Below, piece after piece: positions 1 through 13,269 of a stretch of DNA of 64,000 nucleotides. The notes beneath the pieces are model-generated. The model searched no databases. It worked only from the letters and a program-made list of their open reading frames with translations, and was not told the DNA's origin. The DNA comes from Blastomussa wellsi. Lineage: Eukaryota > Cnidaria > Anthozoa > Scleractinia > Plerogyridae. The translations under genes and the position numbers were made by a program. Location: positions 16,897,335-16,961,334 of the forward strand of contig OX393562.1 of NCBI GenBank assembly GCA_947652115.1, in the 5' to 3' direction. Each line of letters opens with the position of its first letter. Within the stretch, counting starts at the first letter, position 1.

Positions 1-1847
1 ATAAACTTTTAGTCCTTTCAACAACCTGGCCCGGGGTAGTTAGAGGCATCACAGTATTACAATGACTGTGCCTCCCCTGTAAGTTGAAAGCCAATTTGTT
101 CCAGAAATTTCAGTGCTTGCAATATTCACACACCAGCTTGCATTAGAACAAAGATTTCCTTTCTTGTACCAGTAATTAACATATTAAACAGTGTTTTTTT
201 AGTTTGATATCCATCCTCACGGATAAAATTCCTGAAAATTTTCAACTTTATTCTTCCCCTACATGCACCTTAATCACTGTTAGTCTTGTTCTCCTGGTTT
301 CTACAACAACCAAGAGTTTTATGGCTAATTATTTTAGGATTTAACATTTTGTCATCAGGTGAACTGAAAGGTAAACGTAATTGTAATTGTAGGAAATGCT
401 ACTTGCATAATTTTTGAAGATTTTTAAATATAAACTACATTTATTTAATTTTCATCTCACTTCCAAATGGCTGTTGTAAGATTTGATACAATGTATTTGA
501 GCTTGATTAGATTGTCACAAAATAACTTTCAATCAATTTATCACTTATTTTATCCCCTAAATGAAATATTACGTCCTCTGAAAATATAATCATACAAGTG
601 TCAGCTAAATTAACATGCACATTCATTTTGCGACAGTAAAACTAAGACGATCTCAGATACCTTGTAGATTGCTCCACAATTCCCTGTATCAACATTAATT
701 TATTGATAAGGGGCGATTTGTTGTAATTCTTACAACAAATTATTGGTATAACAATTTGTCTGTTTATCTGGACCAGCCCATCAGCATGTATGTAATCTTT
801 TAACAAAGCCACTGCACCTGCAATCTTAGCTTTGGCACTTCTACTCCTCGCATGCTGGCCAAATTATAAACATTCAAAAGATTTGGACTTGTAAGACCAT
901 GTAATTAGCTGGATCTTCTGGAGACAAAAGGGTGACTATATTTTTTTGTAAAATACACACACATACAAGCTGGATCTATCACACGATCCAGCAAGCTATA
1001 TGAGAAACACTCGTAAATTACTTAACCACTTGATCCCTCATTCATAAAAGCGAAATTATTTCATAACAAGGACATACAACAATTATATTCTGAGATGACC
1101 GGTACGAGATCACTTCCAACACCGTTTCTAAGGGCTTTACAAGATGTAAACATCGTACTGAACAAATATCAGGTACACATTCAGATTAAAGAAAGAAAAT
1201 CTTCTATTTAAAAAGCAAACAAAAATCGAATTGAAATATTTCACAGGTAAGCCCGCTACATATGCCGAACTATAAATTGCTTTCGGCTCATTATGATTAT
1301 CATTAGATCCTCCGAGATTTTACAACCTTTATAACACAGTTGGGTGTGAGGAAATTGAATCAAACGAGAATGGCTAGGAGTAGAGAAGAACTGTCATTCC
1401 ACAAGGCCCCAAGGGTTTCAATATTTATAAATTAAATCATTGTATATACATATCAGACGAAAGGATCCAGACGGAGATTTGAACCCATTCCAGACGGCAG
1501 AGCGCAACACGGTGAAATTTGGCAAGTGTGACCTTAAATTATAAATGATGTTTTATATTATCGTACCAAAAGTACCGTAAGTCAACTTGGGATTCCACTC
1601 ATTTGCTTTTGCCCTTCAATAAGTAATTCAATTCGGCGATCACAGATGCAATAAATTTTTGTCGAGTGTCTCCGAAAAGGAAAGCTTATTCCAGACATGA
1701 TAGTTGAACATAAACAATTCTACACGTATTTTCGTGATCACCTTTGGCACCGTTAACGATTGGAATCGAAGGGAATAAGAAACAATTTTTTCTCGAATTA
1801 TAAGTCAGGGCAAAATGTCCTTAGTTACGTGAATTACGTTCGCTTAC
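1..1847. other. GRK intron sequence (left part)
   Basis: AT-rich sequence downstream (minus sense) of GRK exon 4. I looked for the next exon, which should continue the RGS-homology domain, and found no open stretch with GRK-like residues. It is most likely intron. No repeat family with a second copy in this window was recognised. Confidence 0.5.
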
Positions 1848-2626
1848 CGGGGTATGTTGAGGAAGATGCTTGCGTACAAGCTCGCGTCCCAGCTCGGGCT
1901 TTTTTGATGCTTCTGCTCTGTCGAATGCGTCCTAATTTAAGAACAAGAGAGAACAACAATGATTCGTTTACTGAAGCTTCCGTAGTATAATTGAGAGTGT
2001 CCGTGAATTACGCAAGGTTGTCCACACAAGCGAGGTGTATAATCAAAAAGGTGAGATTTTGCACTTACCACTTCATCGAGGAAGTCGATCGCCTGCTGTA
2101 GCTGAGTATTGCTCACGCAAAACAGTCGAAATAGCTCTCTACCAATCGGCTCTTTTTCGCAAATTCTGTCATACGTGATCATGAGGAAAACTGTATAAAG
2201 AGAACGCAAAAATAGTCACCGCGATAAATTTGTTAGCGGTTTAAACCAGAGTACTCAAACTAAAGGCAACCGAACAGCTACTAAACGAAAGCCTGCATCA
2301 CAAGGTCATACAACGGCAAGCTTACGGTCGTTTTTGAGATGCGCGGATATCGTATGATGCGGAAACTTCAGCAGCTCTTTCCATTTCTTACTCCTGCCTT
2401 TAGTTTTGCCTGCAACAGAGAGGAACAAGTTGAAAAAAACGCAGAGATAGAGTCGCTTAGTGACAGTGTTCTTCGAGTTCGCGAGCCTGTCGAGAAGCGA
2501 ACGACCACAACCATATGCGCTTTCGGTCGCAGTTTAAGTGCGCCGTTTTCTAGGAAACCCGACCCGATACTCACTTTCCCTAGCTTTTAAATAAACAGTG
2601 TTTGCTACAATATTCTCTAGTTCCAT
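1848..2626 (-). CDS. GRK5-like: G-protein-coupled receptor kinase, GRK4/5/6 type (first four coding exons; partial at left edge)
   Basis: GRKs phosphorylate activated seven-helix receptors at the plasma membrane. On the minus strand four exons join with matching phases. Exon 1 (2626-2575) starts at the ATG and encodes MELENIVANTVYLKARE, the receptor-docking N-terminal helix that is nearly invariant in GRK4/5/6. Exon 2 (2409-2326) encodes a basic stretch with KKWKELLKFPH. Exon 3 (2190-2069) encodes CEKEPIGRELFRLFC, the start of the RGS-homology domain, and ends AIDFLDEV. Exon 4 (1931-1848) encodes ELGRELVRKHLPQ. Every border is AG/GT; phases are 1, 2, 0 and 0. The rest of the RGS domain, the kinase domain and the C-terminal lipid-binding tail must lie left of the window. 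The 5' end faces the ferlin gene 12 kb away. Assignment to GRK4/5/6 rather than GRK1/7 or GRK2/3 rests on the N-terminus and the EPIG motif; I see no disabling change. Confidence 0.9.
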
Positions 2627-4094
2627 AACTTGCTCCAAATCATGGGAAATAAGATGGATTGTAGGAAACCACCCACAGTAATATGGCTGTCATGGCCCGA
2701 AGGACAACCGAGGCATGTGATTGGTGGATTTGTTTTTTTAATCAGGGTCCAGGTCTAGCCTTCTTTCACCGCAGCGCTCTCCCGGTTGGAACAAAACGCA
2801 AGAAAAACTGTAAATGAATTTAATTCGATTGTTCAAGTTTTGTCGTTCTCGTCTGAAGTATCATGCAGAGTATTTTGACAACAAGAGCGGAGTTAAACCG
2901 TCAAAATCTTTGTAGGTCCACAAAATAGATGGCACGCTCGAGTGGACCCCCCTTGACGACGAGAATTAATATTGACGTCATTATTGAAATAATCTGATAA
3001 GAAAGCTGTGGTCCGTGGATGAAATCGATCTACCCATTTTTCCGCAGAAATGATCCGTTAATGAGGCAAATCGTGAGAGAAAACAACTGACAAAAAGCGA
3101 TATTGGTAGTGCAACACAAGGGGAAAAACAGGAAATGAGCTAATCTTGAAACCAATTTGCAAAGAAAAAAGTCCAGGCTTAACACAAAGTGGGATATCAG
3201 CAATCTCCATACATTTATTTGCTCCAAGCCGACGTCAATTTGCCGAAAATTAAGTTTTTAAAAGCCCGTAAGTGACATTATTATCTCTAAATACCGTACT
3301 CGATTACTTTTCCAATGTGGTAAATTATCCAAAGTATTATCTAACTTAGTCTGAAGTTTCAGACGTCTTCCCGCCCGTTTTTATTCTCTTGGAAGATCAA
3401 ATACGAAAAAGAAAAAAAAAGACTTATTATTCGTTTCTTTACCGACTTATTTCATTGTTGTATTTGGTTTTTTTTGTAGATAGTACCAACTTCGACATAC
3501 ATGTAACGAGCATTTTAAAATTCACTGGAAACGACGACACAAAATGATAATATCTTTTATGTACTCTACTCAAATTAAGGGAAGAGTGCTAATGTTTTAG
3601 TCTGTTAAATTCAATTTTGGGCTTTGAAGTCGGAAGGCGTTTGAGAATAAAGATGTAATTTTTGAGCCAGTGTTGTACAAAACAAATTTGCCTTCTAGAG
3701 TTAAAAGGATTGCATTGACAAAAAGCACATGCATAAACCGCGAATTTGACTAGCTAGTTTGTTAATTACGGATTTGTGAACGAAAAAAAAAATGTAAATA
3801 TGGCTTGTCACTCTCGCCAGTTTGTCACGCAATAGTATGTCTGGAGCCTAGGCTCTCTGGTTTATTAATGACGTCAATTATCAAATTGTGGTGATCGATG
3901 CGCGCCGTATGGTAGCCAATTAACAAACTTTTTGATCACTTTTTGAACCAACTAAAGTTTAATAACGTTGAGACAAGGACATCAAACAGAAGCCTTCGGA
4001 AAGTTTTGATACGAAAAAGATATGAATCGCGTAATCGATTTCAAAGATTATTTTCGAAAGCTTTTTTGTGGTGCCAACGGTGGGGCGCGCATCA
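2627..4094. other. Upstream region of the GRK gene, intergenic
   Basis: The bases just above 2626 should hold the GRK promoter and 5' UTR, but I see no TATA box. Two TGACGTCA-type palindromes (CRE-like, near 2971 and 3870) are present and may be chance. No gene was recognised. Confidence 0.35.
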
Positions 4095-5050
4095 CTAAGG
4101 GAGTGGCCATTATTTATGGGGAGGGTGGCTGAGGGGGGTTCAAAAGTTTAGCCGCCTGTTTTGTGAGGAACAAGGAAGTGTTTGCATCAGAGAAGTCAAA
4201 AAACTTTTAATTGACGCCTATTTTAAGTAACACAAAGAGAAACTTATCTGTATTTTGTTTAATTTCTGCTACAATCAGCTTACTTAGCAATTCCTCTATC
4301 GATTTTTTTCTAGTATATATCAAGGTTTATCTTAATGGAAAAATTTGAGTTTACTACTATGACTCGTTTGAAAATTATCGATTTACAGCGCACATAGACA
4401 TGAGGGAAAAGATTTTCTCCCTGTGTTGGTAGGTGGTAAATTGATTTCTTCATTGTGGGCAGACGATATGGCAGCCGTTCACAGAGCATGAATAATCTTT
4501 TGATAGGTTTCCTGGGCTTGAACGACTTGACCTCATAAATCATATGCTGACGATGCAACCACTGGCTATCTTTATTCACAAGTCGAATATTTAAGGTTTT
4601 GATGAGGGATGTCCAAAATAATCGATTTGCTGATATTTTAAAAGCAGTATTAAATGTACCTTGGTGATAACGAGAAACACATTATCAGTGAGATTATGGG
4701 TTATTTGTATTGTAAACCCTACTAAAAGTTCAACTGGTGAAAGGTCAGTGACGAGAAGGGTGATAAAATACCATCAGTTTCTAGCCGTTTGATCAGCCTT
4801 GCATTATAAAGAAAGTTTAACAATCCGAGCACAGAATGGAACCCTCTAAAAACTGAAGGGGTGGGGTGGGGTGTTGGAGGGTGGGGGGAGGGGCAGAAAA
4901 GTTTCTCCAATGACGTTAGGGGTGGCTGAAAAAGTTTACTTGAGCTTACAGGGCGAGGCGTATAAAGGATTTGACGTTGAATTTTCCGATTAACCAATCC
5001 TCCCCGGGAGGAGGGGCCCTCTCCACGTAAATAATGACCGCTCCCTAAGG
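4095..5050. mobile_element. Non-autonomous DNA element with inverted ends (~0.95 kb)
   Basis: The left end reads CTAAGGGAGTGGCCATTATT and the right end is its diverged reverse complement (AATAATGACCGCTCCCTAAG). The interior has no convincing ORF. It contains a G-rich run (4857-4897, five or more GGG/GGGG blocks) that could form a G-quadruplex. A MITE-like or truncated cut-and-paste element is the simplest reading; the superfamily was not assigned. Confidence 0.55.
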
Positions 5051-5344
5051 AGCTGCATCTTGGATGGAGAAATTGGAAAACTTATTAGCTAAATCAACTA
5101 TGTGTATCTGTTACTTGTGTTCTTGGTTCAAGTTGACACAGGTTACTAAACTAATAACGAACCATTCTGATAGACTTGCCTACAAGAGCTAAACGTTAGC
5201 GCCGGGGTCGACAACTGACTGCCAAACCTGAAACTAAAAGCGAACGACTTTGAGAAAGTCTATCATTCTGAGTTGTTTTGAAGGGTTAGATGTGTTTGGG
5301 TCATTGTGTAGGCAAAACATCCTATCTTCTAGTTAGGAAAAAGA

Positions 5345-5425
5345 AATGTTGATGACGATGATGATCATGCTGCTACTGATGATGATGATGGTGATGATGA
5401 TGATGATGGCGATCACGATGATGAC
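5345..5425 (+). repeat. Imperfect (GAT)n microsatellite
   Basis: An interrupted run of GAT/GATGAC units, followed by GC-rich sequence with short CGCTACGCG repeats. Confidence 0.85.
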
Positions 5426-6170
5426 TGACGCTACGCGCTACGCGCCTCGTTGGCTATCTACCATCTCATATTCAACGCGCGCGCGTGGAATAATTGTTAA
5501 ATAGCTACTGTACTATTTTTTACTTCTTCAGTGTTCTTGCCCGCCATGTTCCAGCGTTCTTACAACAAGGCTGAAAATCACAAAGAACTATACATCTTAC
5601 ACTTGCCCCAAGTCGCTCGGTTTTTCTTTGCATCGCTGGACGCTGTAGAGTTATTTGAAAAAGATCGTTTTGAAATCGCGCGCGCTTGGAAATCGAAACA
5701 TCGCGGAACGAACGAATGGCTCGGTTCCGCGCCGCCATTTTGATTTTCAAACCGGCGCGCACCCTCCATATCTGGCGGTCTCCCTCGCCATTTTGATTCG
5801 GACTCCCACTCGTCTTCCACGTGGCGAAACAAACGAACGACTTGGAGCAAGTCTATATTCATCTTCGCGCGTCAAGTCTCGAAGATGCCGTGCGCGTGAC
5901 GAATGAGCCTCTCTATGGGTATTTCTGAGGAAATCGAAGACGCGAAGAACACCGCGGAAAAAACGAAGATCTCAAGATTTAAGCGAAGATCTGAAAATTG
6001 ACCAAAATTTGCGTGATCAAATTGAACATTCAGATATAAAACTGTCAAAACTAGTAAACACTACAGAAAATATCTGTTATTTCTTAATTTTGGCATTTGA
6101 CCACATTTCACTGCGATTTTGACAACGGTGTCAACAGTGGTTTGCAGTCGCTTCCGCGAAACCACATGAT
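5426..6170. repeat. GC-rich intergenic segment with dispersed repeat
   Basis: Unusually CpG-rich for this window. The stretch at 5862-5906 is closely repeated in the last ferlin intron (57024-57066), so it belongs to a dispersed family. The overlapping ORFs of 70-94 codons on both strands look like a by-product of base composition. Confidence 0.4.
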
Positions 6171-6175
6171 GCCAT

Positions 6176-6339
6176 TGCGGATTCGCTCCGACGAAGGGCT
6201 AACGCTCGAAACGTCAGCTCTTGAATCTCTTTACGGTGGCCAATTGACATTATCAACCCAGTGATAAAACCAAATTATAACTTAACAAGTAATTTGGTTT
6301 TATCAACCCAGTTGATAAAACCAAATTATATTGTTATAC

Positions 6340-6384
<45 letters not shown>

Positions 6385-6407
6385 CTAACTTAACAAGTAG
6401 TCAGGGG
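6176..6407 (+). mobile_element. Penelope-like element, 3' end fragment
   Basis: The sequence around ACGAAGGGCTAACGCTCGAA and the ending through ACGCAGCACCACAGTTTC match the outer ends of the Penelope element at 55586-56864. A segment containing GATAAAACCAAATTAT occurs twice here. Only the non-coding 3' terminus is present. Confidence 0.7.
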
Positions 6408-9400
6408 AATAGACAGACGACTTTTTTGTCGTGCAACATAGCGCAATTATGGTTGCGCGGAAGTTGCAACTTTAATATCGCACGTGAAAACCAGCTGCGA
6501 TTTCCGGTACGATGTAATCACCGCGACATGACCGATATCGCAGGAGCTTGGAACCTGTTCGAAACTTGATGTAGTTTTGCCGTGATTTGGGATTTAAAAA
6601 TGTGACCATCACGAATCAGTAGGGACCCCGGGGAGGTGTCGTCACGCACAAATTTTTGCAGACATACTCGAACGAAGAATTGCTACTAACCTTTGGTCAA
6701 CGCACGGTACAAATTCCTGTACAAAACAACTTTAAAAGAGTTTACACGAAACGATAAAAGACGCCTGGCGGAGCAATTCTCATAAGAGGACAAACAAGGC
6801 AAACGAAGAAATATTCTTGCGGACACTAACGTTTTCCTGGTTGCCTGAGCACGCAATATGTGTTGCTGACACAAAATGTTTGTCCGAGTCACAAAAATGT
6901 TTCCGTTTTTTTCTGTTTTCAGAAACATTTTGTGTCCACAACAAAACAAATGTTTTCCCGATTGCTCGCACAAGGAAATATCACGAGTAACTTTTTTGCC
7001 ATGGTTTTTAACTAGTATGGTTAGTCTGTATGCTTACTCTGGATGTTTTTTTGGCCTCAAGCCGAACCTAAACTTTTGTATCAGTCTCCTTGTAAAGTTT
7101 TCGGGCTTTTGACATAAAATAAACCCCGCATGCCTGCGCTTTGGCAAAACTGCCCGTCAGAGTCAGCTTGTTTCGTAGTCTGCATCCAAATTGGGCTGAA
7201 TAGTTATTTCTTATCCTTTTAAGAACTACTGCAATGGTCGACCAGACAACGTGCAAAGAGGCTTAAACATTTTATTTACGACATTTCACAATAATCTCGT
7301 ATCAATGATTTCCCATTCAACTGGTCAACTACAGGGAGAAATGAGCCCTCTGGGAACGAAAGTGAACTGAAGGTGTCTTCTAGATCGCCTATTGCGCGTC
7401 AAAATCGCGCTGTCTTGTGCGACAAAAATCGCCTGTGTAAACAAGCCTTGACGGACTTGGGGAGGGGGAAGGAGGCCCGCTGACAAGATTTTTTTCGATC
7501 GAAATCTCTCCTTCACTTTCTGTTGATGTTATGTGTATTTCGTCAGTATCTAAATTTTAAAATTCCATTTTCACTCATCGCACTTGTACATGTATTTAGT
7601 GGCAAAACCATTGTGTGCTTCCCTGTCATAGAGTTTGCGCTTACGCTTGCTACACTTGCTAGGTGACTGATAGGTGAGTGACTATTATTATTATTAATGC
7701 TAATATAGTTTACACGTTACTTGCTATTTCAACTTTGAAGTGCTTCAGCTTTATTTTTTCTACAATTTTAAGTTTTCAAAATGCGAGTAAGCTGAAAAAT
7801 TTGTACGCCCGGGACTACGGCCTACGCGCCTAAGATACGCTCCTGGGATCGAGAAAATAACGTTTAAATGATCACCGATATAACGTGATTTGATTTTGCA
7901 AAAAGTACTTGATAGATGTCCTGTATTAAGTTTCTTTTTTCAATAAAGCTTCAAGTTTGTAGATCCGGTATAAATTAAATTGTGAATTAAAGAATAAATT
8001 CTGTCAAGTCCCTAAAATATGCCGTACACGTACTGCGCGCTTTATTCCGCCAAAAAATAAGTTTGCCCTTTATACTGTATTGTTCCTTCCTCGTATTTTT
8101 TTTAGCGAGGTTTTATAAGTTAATCGCGAGAATTTATTACAAAACGAAGCCAAATGTTTATTTACATTCAAACTATTTAGTGTAGCGAAAATGGTCCGCG
8201 GAATTTGTGGCTGGCAAATTTACTTTTTGCAAGCTTAGCTTATATCACAAATTCTCAACCTTCGCCGCAGAATGTTTAACTTAAGGCTTAACTTAAAATA
8301 TAAACAGTGGCACCGTGGAAACCCAAAGAAAATCTATACTTACAACATTTTGAAAATCTCAGCTAAAAGTCCATTCTCATCGAACTTCCAAGTGGTGGAA
8401 GATCTTGGTTTTCACCAACGACTGACTGCTTTTCTGATGGGAAGCGCCGGCCCAGAAGTTTAACTGATTGCACCACCATGCATGTGTTTACCAGTTTTCT
8501 GCAGATGAAAAATTTCAATCCGGTTCTTAAGTTTAGCGTGACACTGATTTGAATAAGTTTGTCGATTTTATGCCGTCAAAAAAGACGCACAGTAATGAAA
8601 CCGCTTGGACATTTTAATAGAAACAGACACGGTTCCTTTTTGCCCAATTACGAGCATTCGGTTTCAACTTCTTGTCATTAATTTGCCTTGTTTTCAAGAC
8701 TCTTATAGCATGCGGAGAAAGAGCTGACCAACCAAACAAATTGAACGCCTCGGAAAATTAAATTAAAATCAATTAGCGCAAATCGATCTTTAATTGCAGG
8801 TGAATTATTCCAAGAGCATTCTCGTTATTTGACTTGACATGTACAGAGGAGGTGTGAAAATTTTTATGGATTGCGCTTAATTATATATTTTTGTCGCTTC
8901 TTCTTCAAGCCAATCAGGTGTACCAGCGCCCAACGTAATTTGTTCTTCAAATTAATCATTTGTTAATGGGAAAAATTGTGGCATGTTACAGCTGCGCATA
9001 CAAATCAGACAGGTTAGTATGCGCATTTAGAGATGAGTGAAGCAGGGTAAAACAGTTATTTTCTTCAAAACGTCGTTTTGGGAGATCAATTAACTCTAGC
9101 GCCAAGAAAAGTCAACGCGCGCATTGAGGTGCTCCGAATTTTTATAACCTCTTACTAGGCAAGCTCGGTTAGTAAGTAGTTTATTATATGGCACTCGGGT
9201 CATGTATGCTTGTTAAAAACGAACTTTTGGCGACTTGAATTTAGAGGTTTTCCACCATAAATTGTTTTGATGCCGCCAACACCTCAGAAAGAACAAGCTA
9301 CCGCGATTTTGAAAAAAAAATTCTTTAAATTAGAGTATTGTTATAAGTTTTCTACCTGAAGTTCTACTTGAAAAGTTTAATAAATTGTCAAACTTTAGAA

Positions 9401-9540
9401 AAAATACGCAGCTTAGGACCATTTCTATGGAAACGGCCCGTATGGCAAAATCCCGACCAAGAGGACCATATAATGATGAAGCTGCCCAGAACTGGCACTA
9501 GGTTTTCTTTCTGCGGGAAGTTCCGCGCGCCTCAATCTTC
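6408..9540. other. Intergenic, no gene recognised
   Basis: AT-rich sequence with only short, unconvincing ORFs on both strands. I see no RNA gene, tandem repeat of note or conserved motif. Confidence 0.4.
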
Positions 9541-9724
9541 CCTAGTATCCAACCTTCTCTCGCCCTCGGAACCCGTAAATAGTGAGTGGGTATGAGTCTG
9601 AAGAAGCACTACGAGAGATGCAAGAGTATTGAGAGTAAATAGAGTAATGTACTTGCCCAAGAATACAACCCAGTGCCCTGGCCAGGGCTCGCGCACAAAC
9701 CATTAGGCCACCGCGCCACCACAT
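9541..9724 (-). mobile_element. tRNA-derived SINE (minus strand)
   Basis: On the minus strand it opens with a box-A-like GCGGTGGCCTAATGGTTTGT and continues with GTATTCTTGGGCAAG, a block shared by the other SINE copies in this window (19360, 20214, 32338, 50430). The box B region is eroded. Non-coding. Confidence 0.65.
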
Positions 9725-10303
9725 AACGTACCTATAAACTAGTGTGCCCCAAGGATGTGAAATTGGTCCGGTTATTTTGGTCCATTTTCTGGTCTGTTTT
9801 AACTTTGTAGTGCATACGATTAAGTGTCAATGTGTCAAAGCGGGTACGATAATTTTATCAAAATGTTTGTAGAATTTTAGCGCGAATACATGAAAACTTG
9901 TAAAAGCCGCATGGGCGGCCGCCGAAGTGAGAGAATATTATGCAGTATTAAAGAAGCACATGGCAGCCCACTCTACAAGTAGAAATCAACAACGAAAACG
10001 CACTGTTTATTTGAGTTTATCAATCTTTTTCCTGTCGTCACACACAAAATATTTCCGATTTAAGTTGCTTGATGTGCAAGAAGCGCATGGCAGCTGTTGC
10101 ACAAGTATCCATAAAACGGCAAAACTATCGGAAAACGAACTTTCAGGCTTACAGTGCAACATGTTTTCGGTTGGACTTGAGTTTATCAATCTGGTTGCTG
10201 TCATAACATTCATTTGAAAAATCGCTCCTGAAAATACGGCCACAGTTTGCCCTTTTTTACCTCTAAACGAAGCACCACCAGAGCGCAATGTATTCTGAAT
10301 AGA

Positions 10304-10386
10304 GGGGGTAAGTTAAACGTCAGCTTTCGAATCTCTTTACTGTAGCCAATGCACATTATCAACCCAGTTGATGAAACGAAATTATC
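10304..10386 (+). mobile_element. Penelope-like 3' end remnant
   Basis: A short diverged copy of the Penelope terminus: an ACGTCAGCTTTCGAATCTCT block, then TCAACCCAGTTGATGAAAC. The interior is lost. Confidence 0.55.
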
Positions 10387-10387
10387 T

Positions 10388-10463
10388 CGCAATGCATTCT
10401 GGTCGCTGCGCAGTGCATTCTGGTGGCCGCGCTGTGCATTCTTGTCGCCACGCAGTGCTTTCC
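10388..10463 (+). repeat. Short tandem repeat (~22 bp unit, 3-4 copies)
   Basis: Units of the form GTGCATTCTGGTCGCCGCGC follow each other with a few changes. They begin directly after the Penelope remnant. Confidence 0.6.
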
Positions 10464-11139
10464 GTTAAATCTCGATTTTGTATGGATTTGTTATACATTC
10501 TGATTATTACTGCTGCTAGCTCGATGCGCTCGCTCCGCAGCAACAATTAACGCTATAAACCAAAAGTACTTTGTGGTTACTTTGTGTTAGGTTGCAAAAC
10601 CTATGCAAACATTTTATTTTTATCGACGGAAACTTTTGATTCAATATATTTCAAAGCTACTGCTTCAACCGCTCCGAGTGTGCGGTGCAGAAAGAGCTGC
10701 CTCGATAGCTGTCCTTTGGGTTCTGAGGAAGGGTTATAAGTTTGTCTTTTGTTCTGAAATCAGTCGATGCCTTTTTTATTTAAAGCACATGTTTATTTCC
10801 TTAATATGTGATGTTATAAGTAGCTAAAGAAATCAGCCATTACAAGTTTTGAAAGTGTGGTCGTTTTCCCTGCATTGAAAACGTATGAGAGAAGATTTTC
10901 GTTGTAAGTTTGGGACCAAAAGAAAACAAGGAAACTTGATAACTCCGGTTTGGCCCGAAATGTTCACAAATGCGCCCTAGGCGACTTTCACTGTTGCGCG
11001 CGTCAGTTCCACTCAATTTTCTTGCATGAGGTGTTATCAAGAGCTTTCTTCGTTTGGCGCATGCTTTATGAGAGCTTGAAGGATACTGCGGTGACCGACA
11101 ACTATCCTATCCTACGCCTGCCGCATGCACAGGCTAGGG

Positions 11140-11867
11140 TGGAACAGAGAGACCCGCGGGGATTCTCCTTGATGAGTGTTCTGGTTTGTTCCCAGCGGAG
11201 TCCCCCGTAGCGTAAAAACTTGGGTGATGCTCCATTGTTTCCCGCGCGAAACCGCCAATCAGAAGCAAGTTAAGAGAGGTTCTTTTATTAGAAAAGATAA
11301 GCCAAACAATATACGGCAAACTAATCCTCATGGCATAAGCGACGGAAATACACAGAATAGATAAAACAACTAAATATATTTAAAAGAAATTTGCCCGATT
11401 TCATTAAGTCGGTTTGCAAGACAAACCTTAATTCCTTGGGAACCGAGCAAATAAAAAGAAAAGTGACTGTCTTGGTTGTTTAAATTGTAACGTTATTGGA
11501 AAAGATGCATTAGTCAATCCCAACTGTACGGTCAGCCTTTCTGTATTCAGTTCTTTTAATAAGATATATTTGCTGATCAGATCCAACCAGGATCCGGTGC
11601 CTTTGAATTGTCCGTTGGCCCTTTCTGAAATCAAGAGCTCAGAAAAAGAAATCAGGTCGTTTTTTATGGTTAGCCTGAACTAGTGTTAGATGTGTAATTA
11701 GTATGCTACATCATTTCTCATGATAAACCGCTCCTCACAGAAAATACCTCCTCCAGTAGCCGTTGAACAGGCCCTCCGGCTACGAGGGAAGAAAGAGGAG
11801 GGGTAAGGGGTAGCGTGGAAGGCAGGCCACACCCCTTCCCCATCCCAGTCCCCTTCAGTTCTCGTTT
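11140..11867. repeat. Copy 1 of a diverged ~0.75-1.1 kb duplicated segment
   Basis: Blocks at 11140-11240, 11245-11355, 11390-11430 and 11640-11867 recur in the same order and orientation at 13270-14340. Examples are GGGGATTCTCCTTGATGAGT, CGACGGAAATACACAGAATA and GAAAATACCTCCTCCAGTAG. This copy lacks the ~590-bp block that carries the ORF in copy 2. It is either a dispersed element family or a local duplication. Confidence 0.75.
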
Positions 11868-12602
11868 TTTCAAATAAATTCATATGATCCATTTAGTTTC
11901 GGTGCATATCAGCTATTGCAGTTAGGTGAGCCAACACTCCCTGAGAGCAACTTTCGACCCGTAGGCAAAAGAGTGAGGGATAAACAATCAGAGCATAAAA
12001 TGATCCGCATGAGCCGCGTCCCTTTACGACAGTGGAGGGAGGTTTGCTTGGTCACTGGTTACTGCTCAACCCGTCTGGAACAAAACGATCGCTAAAGTAG
12101 CAACCAAGTTCCGGCTTGTGATTTAATTAATTATAATCAAGAGTCGCAAGTTGAAGCTAGTATCCACCAACTTGCGTCTTTTTCGAATTTATTTGGCCAG
12201 GCCATGCGTTGACGTTCACCCATCGAGGACAACAAAAGTCAATGCTAGTTGATCGCACGTTATTTGTCTGCAATTTGTTACCCTGAGATTTAACCTGCGA
12301 TCAGTCGTCTTTAGGGATAAGAAGGGAGGGAGGGCATGATCACAGGCTGCCTGCGAGTAAACATGCGAGTCTGTTTTTCCACTCAACTCAAGTCTGTTTT
12401 AAGTTCAACTTTCGATACCTTGGGACTACGTTTTTGGAAGAGTGTGTGCGGGGTCTGGGCGGTCTGTCTTTATGCTAACACCTCCCTTTCCCTTTGCGCG
12501 GAAAACCGAAAACTAAGATTCTCACACTATGACGGAATGACTGAAAATTATGATTTTCACAATTCCTCCTCTCCTTATTAAAAGTGTTGGCACGGCTGCC
12601 AA

Positions 12603-12640
12603 CTTTATTACTCAATTTTCTCCCCCCCCCCCTCTAAGCC
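12603..12640 (+). repeat. Poly-pyrimidine/C tract
   Basis: Run of about a dozen C after CAATTTTCT. Low-complexity sequence, of no clear function. Confidence 0.6.
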
Positions 12641-12924
12641 TTCGTATTGCGGGGACAATTCTTATTCACGAATTGAGAAAGGTTCAACATAGAAAGGGAC
12701 GAGAACTCCAAAAATGTTAGCATGTGGGAAATAAAGTATATGCATTGCTATCGGCTTTGGGCAAGCGTTCTAATTTATTTTGTCTACGTAGTAGAGCAGG
12801 AAAGCATATGGGTACGCCTAGCCTACGTGGCAGGTGGCTCGAAAGGGAAGAGACAATGGAAAGCGAGAAGAACGCGAAGAGAAGCGCGAAGGGAAAGGGA
12901 AACGAAACTACCTGCAAGAACACT

Positions 12925-12942
12925 GAATGAATGAATGAATGA
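12925..12942 (+). repeat. (GAAT)n microsatellite
   Basis: Four to five GAAT units. Confidence 0.8.
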
Positions 12943-13269
12943 ACTTTATTAAAGTGTCAGAGTGTTTAGCTAGACATGTATTAGCTAATTGTGGACACTA
13001 AGAGAACATTCCAAATACAAATACAAATATTTTATGTCCACCAGATGAACGTAAAAATCCTGATTGGTCAGAATTAATTAAATTCTTAATCGATTACTCT
13101 GAATGGTCAGTGCTACTCACTCAAATACCTGACCATCACTCGAGTGTCACATTTGTCGGAAGTTGACAAGTTTGAACGACTTTTTCGTGAAAGTCTTCAT
13201 TTCTTGGGAGAAAGTGATTTTAACTTTGCGCTCTTTTCGATTTCCCTTCTCCCTTCTCCTTTGAATCGC

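Noticed and set aside
5520..5906. Overlapping ORFs on both strands in GC-rich DNA
   Set aside because: Open in several frames at once because of base composition; no motif, and the region is partly a dispersed repeat.
6686..7112. Overlapping 60-95-codon ORFs
   Set aside because: No motif; short repeated ACAAAATGTTT-type words suggest repeat-derived sequence.
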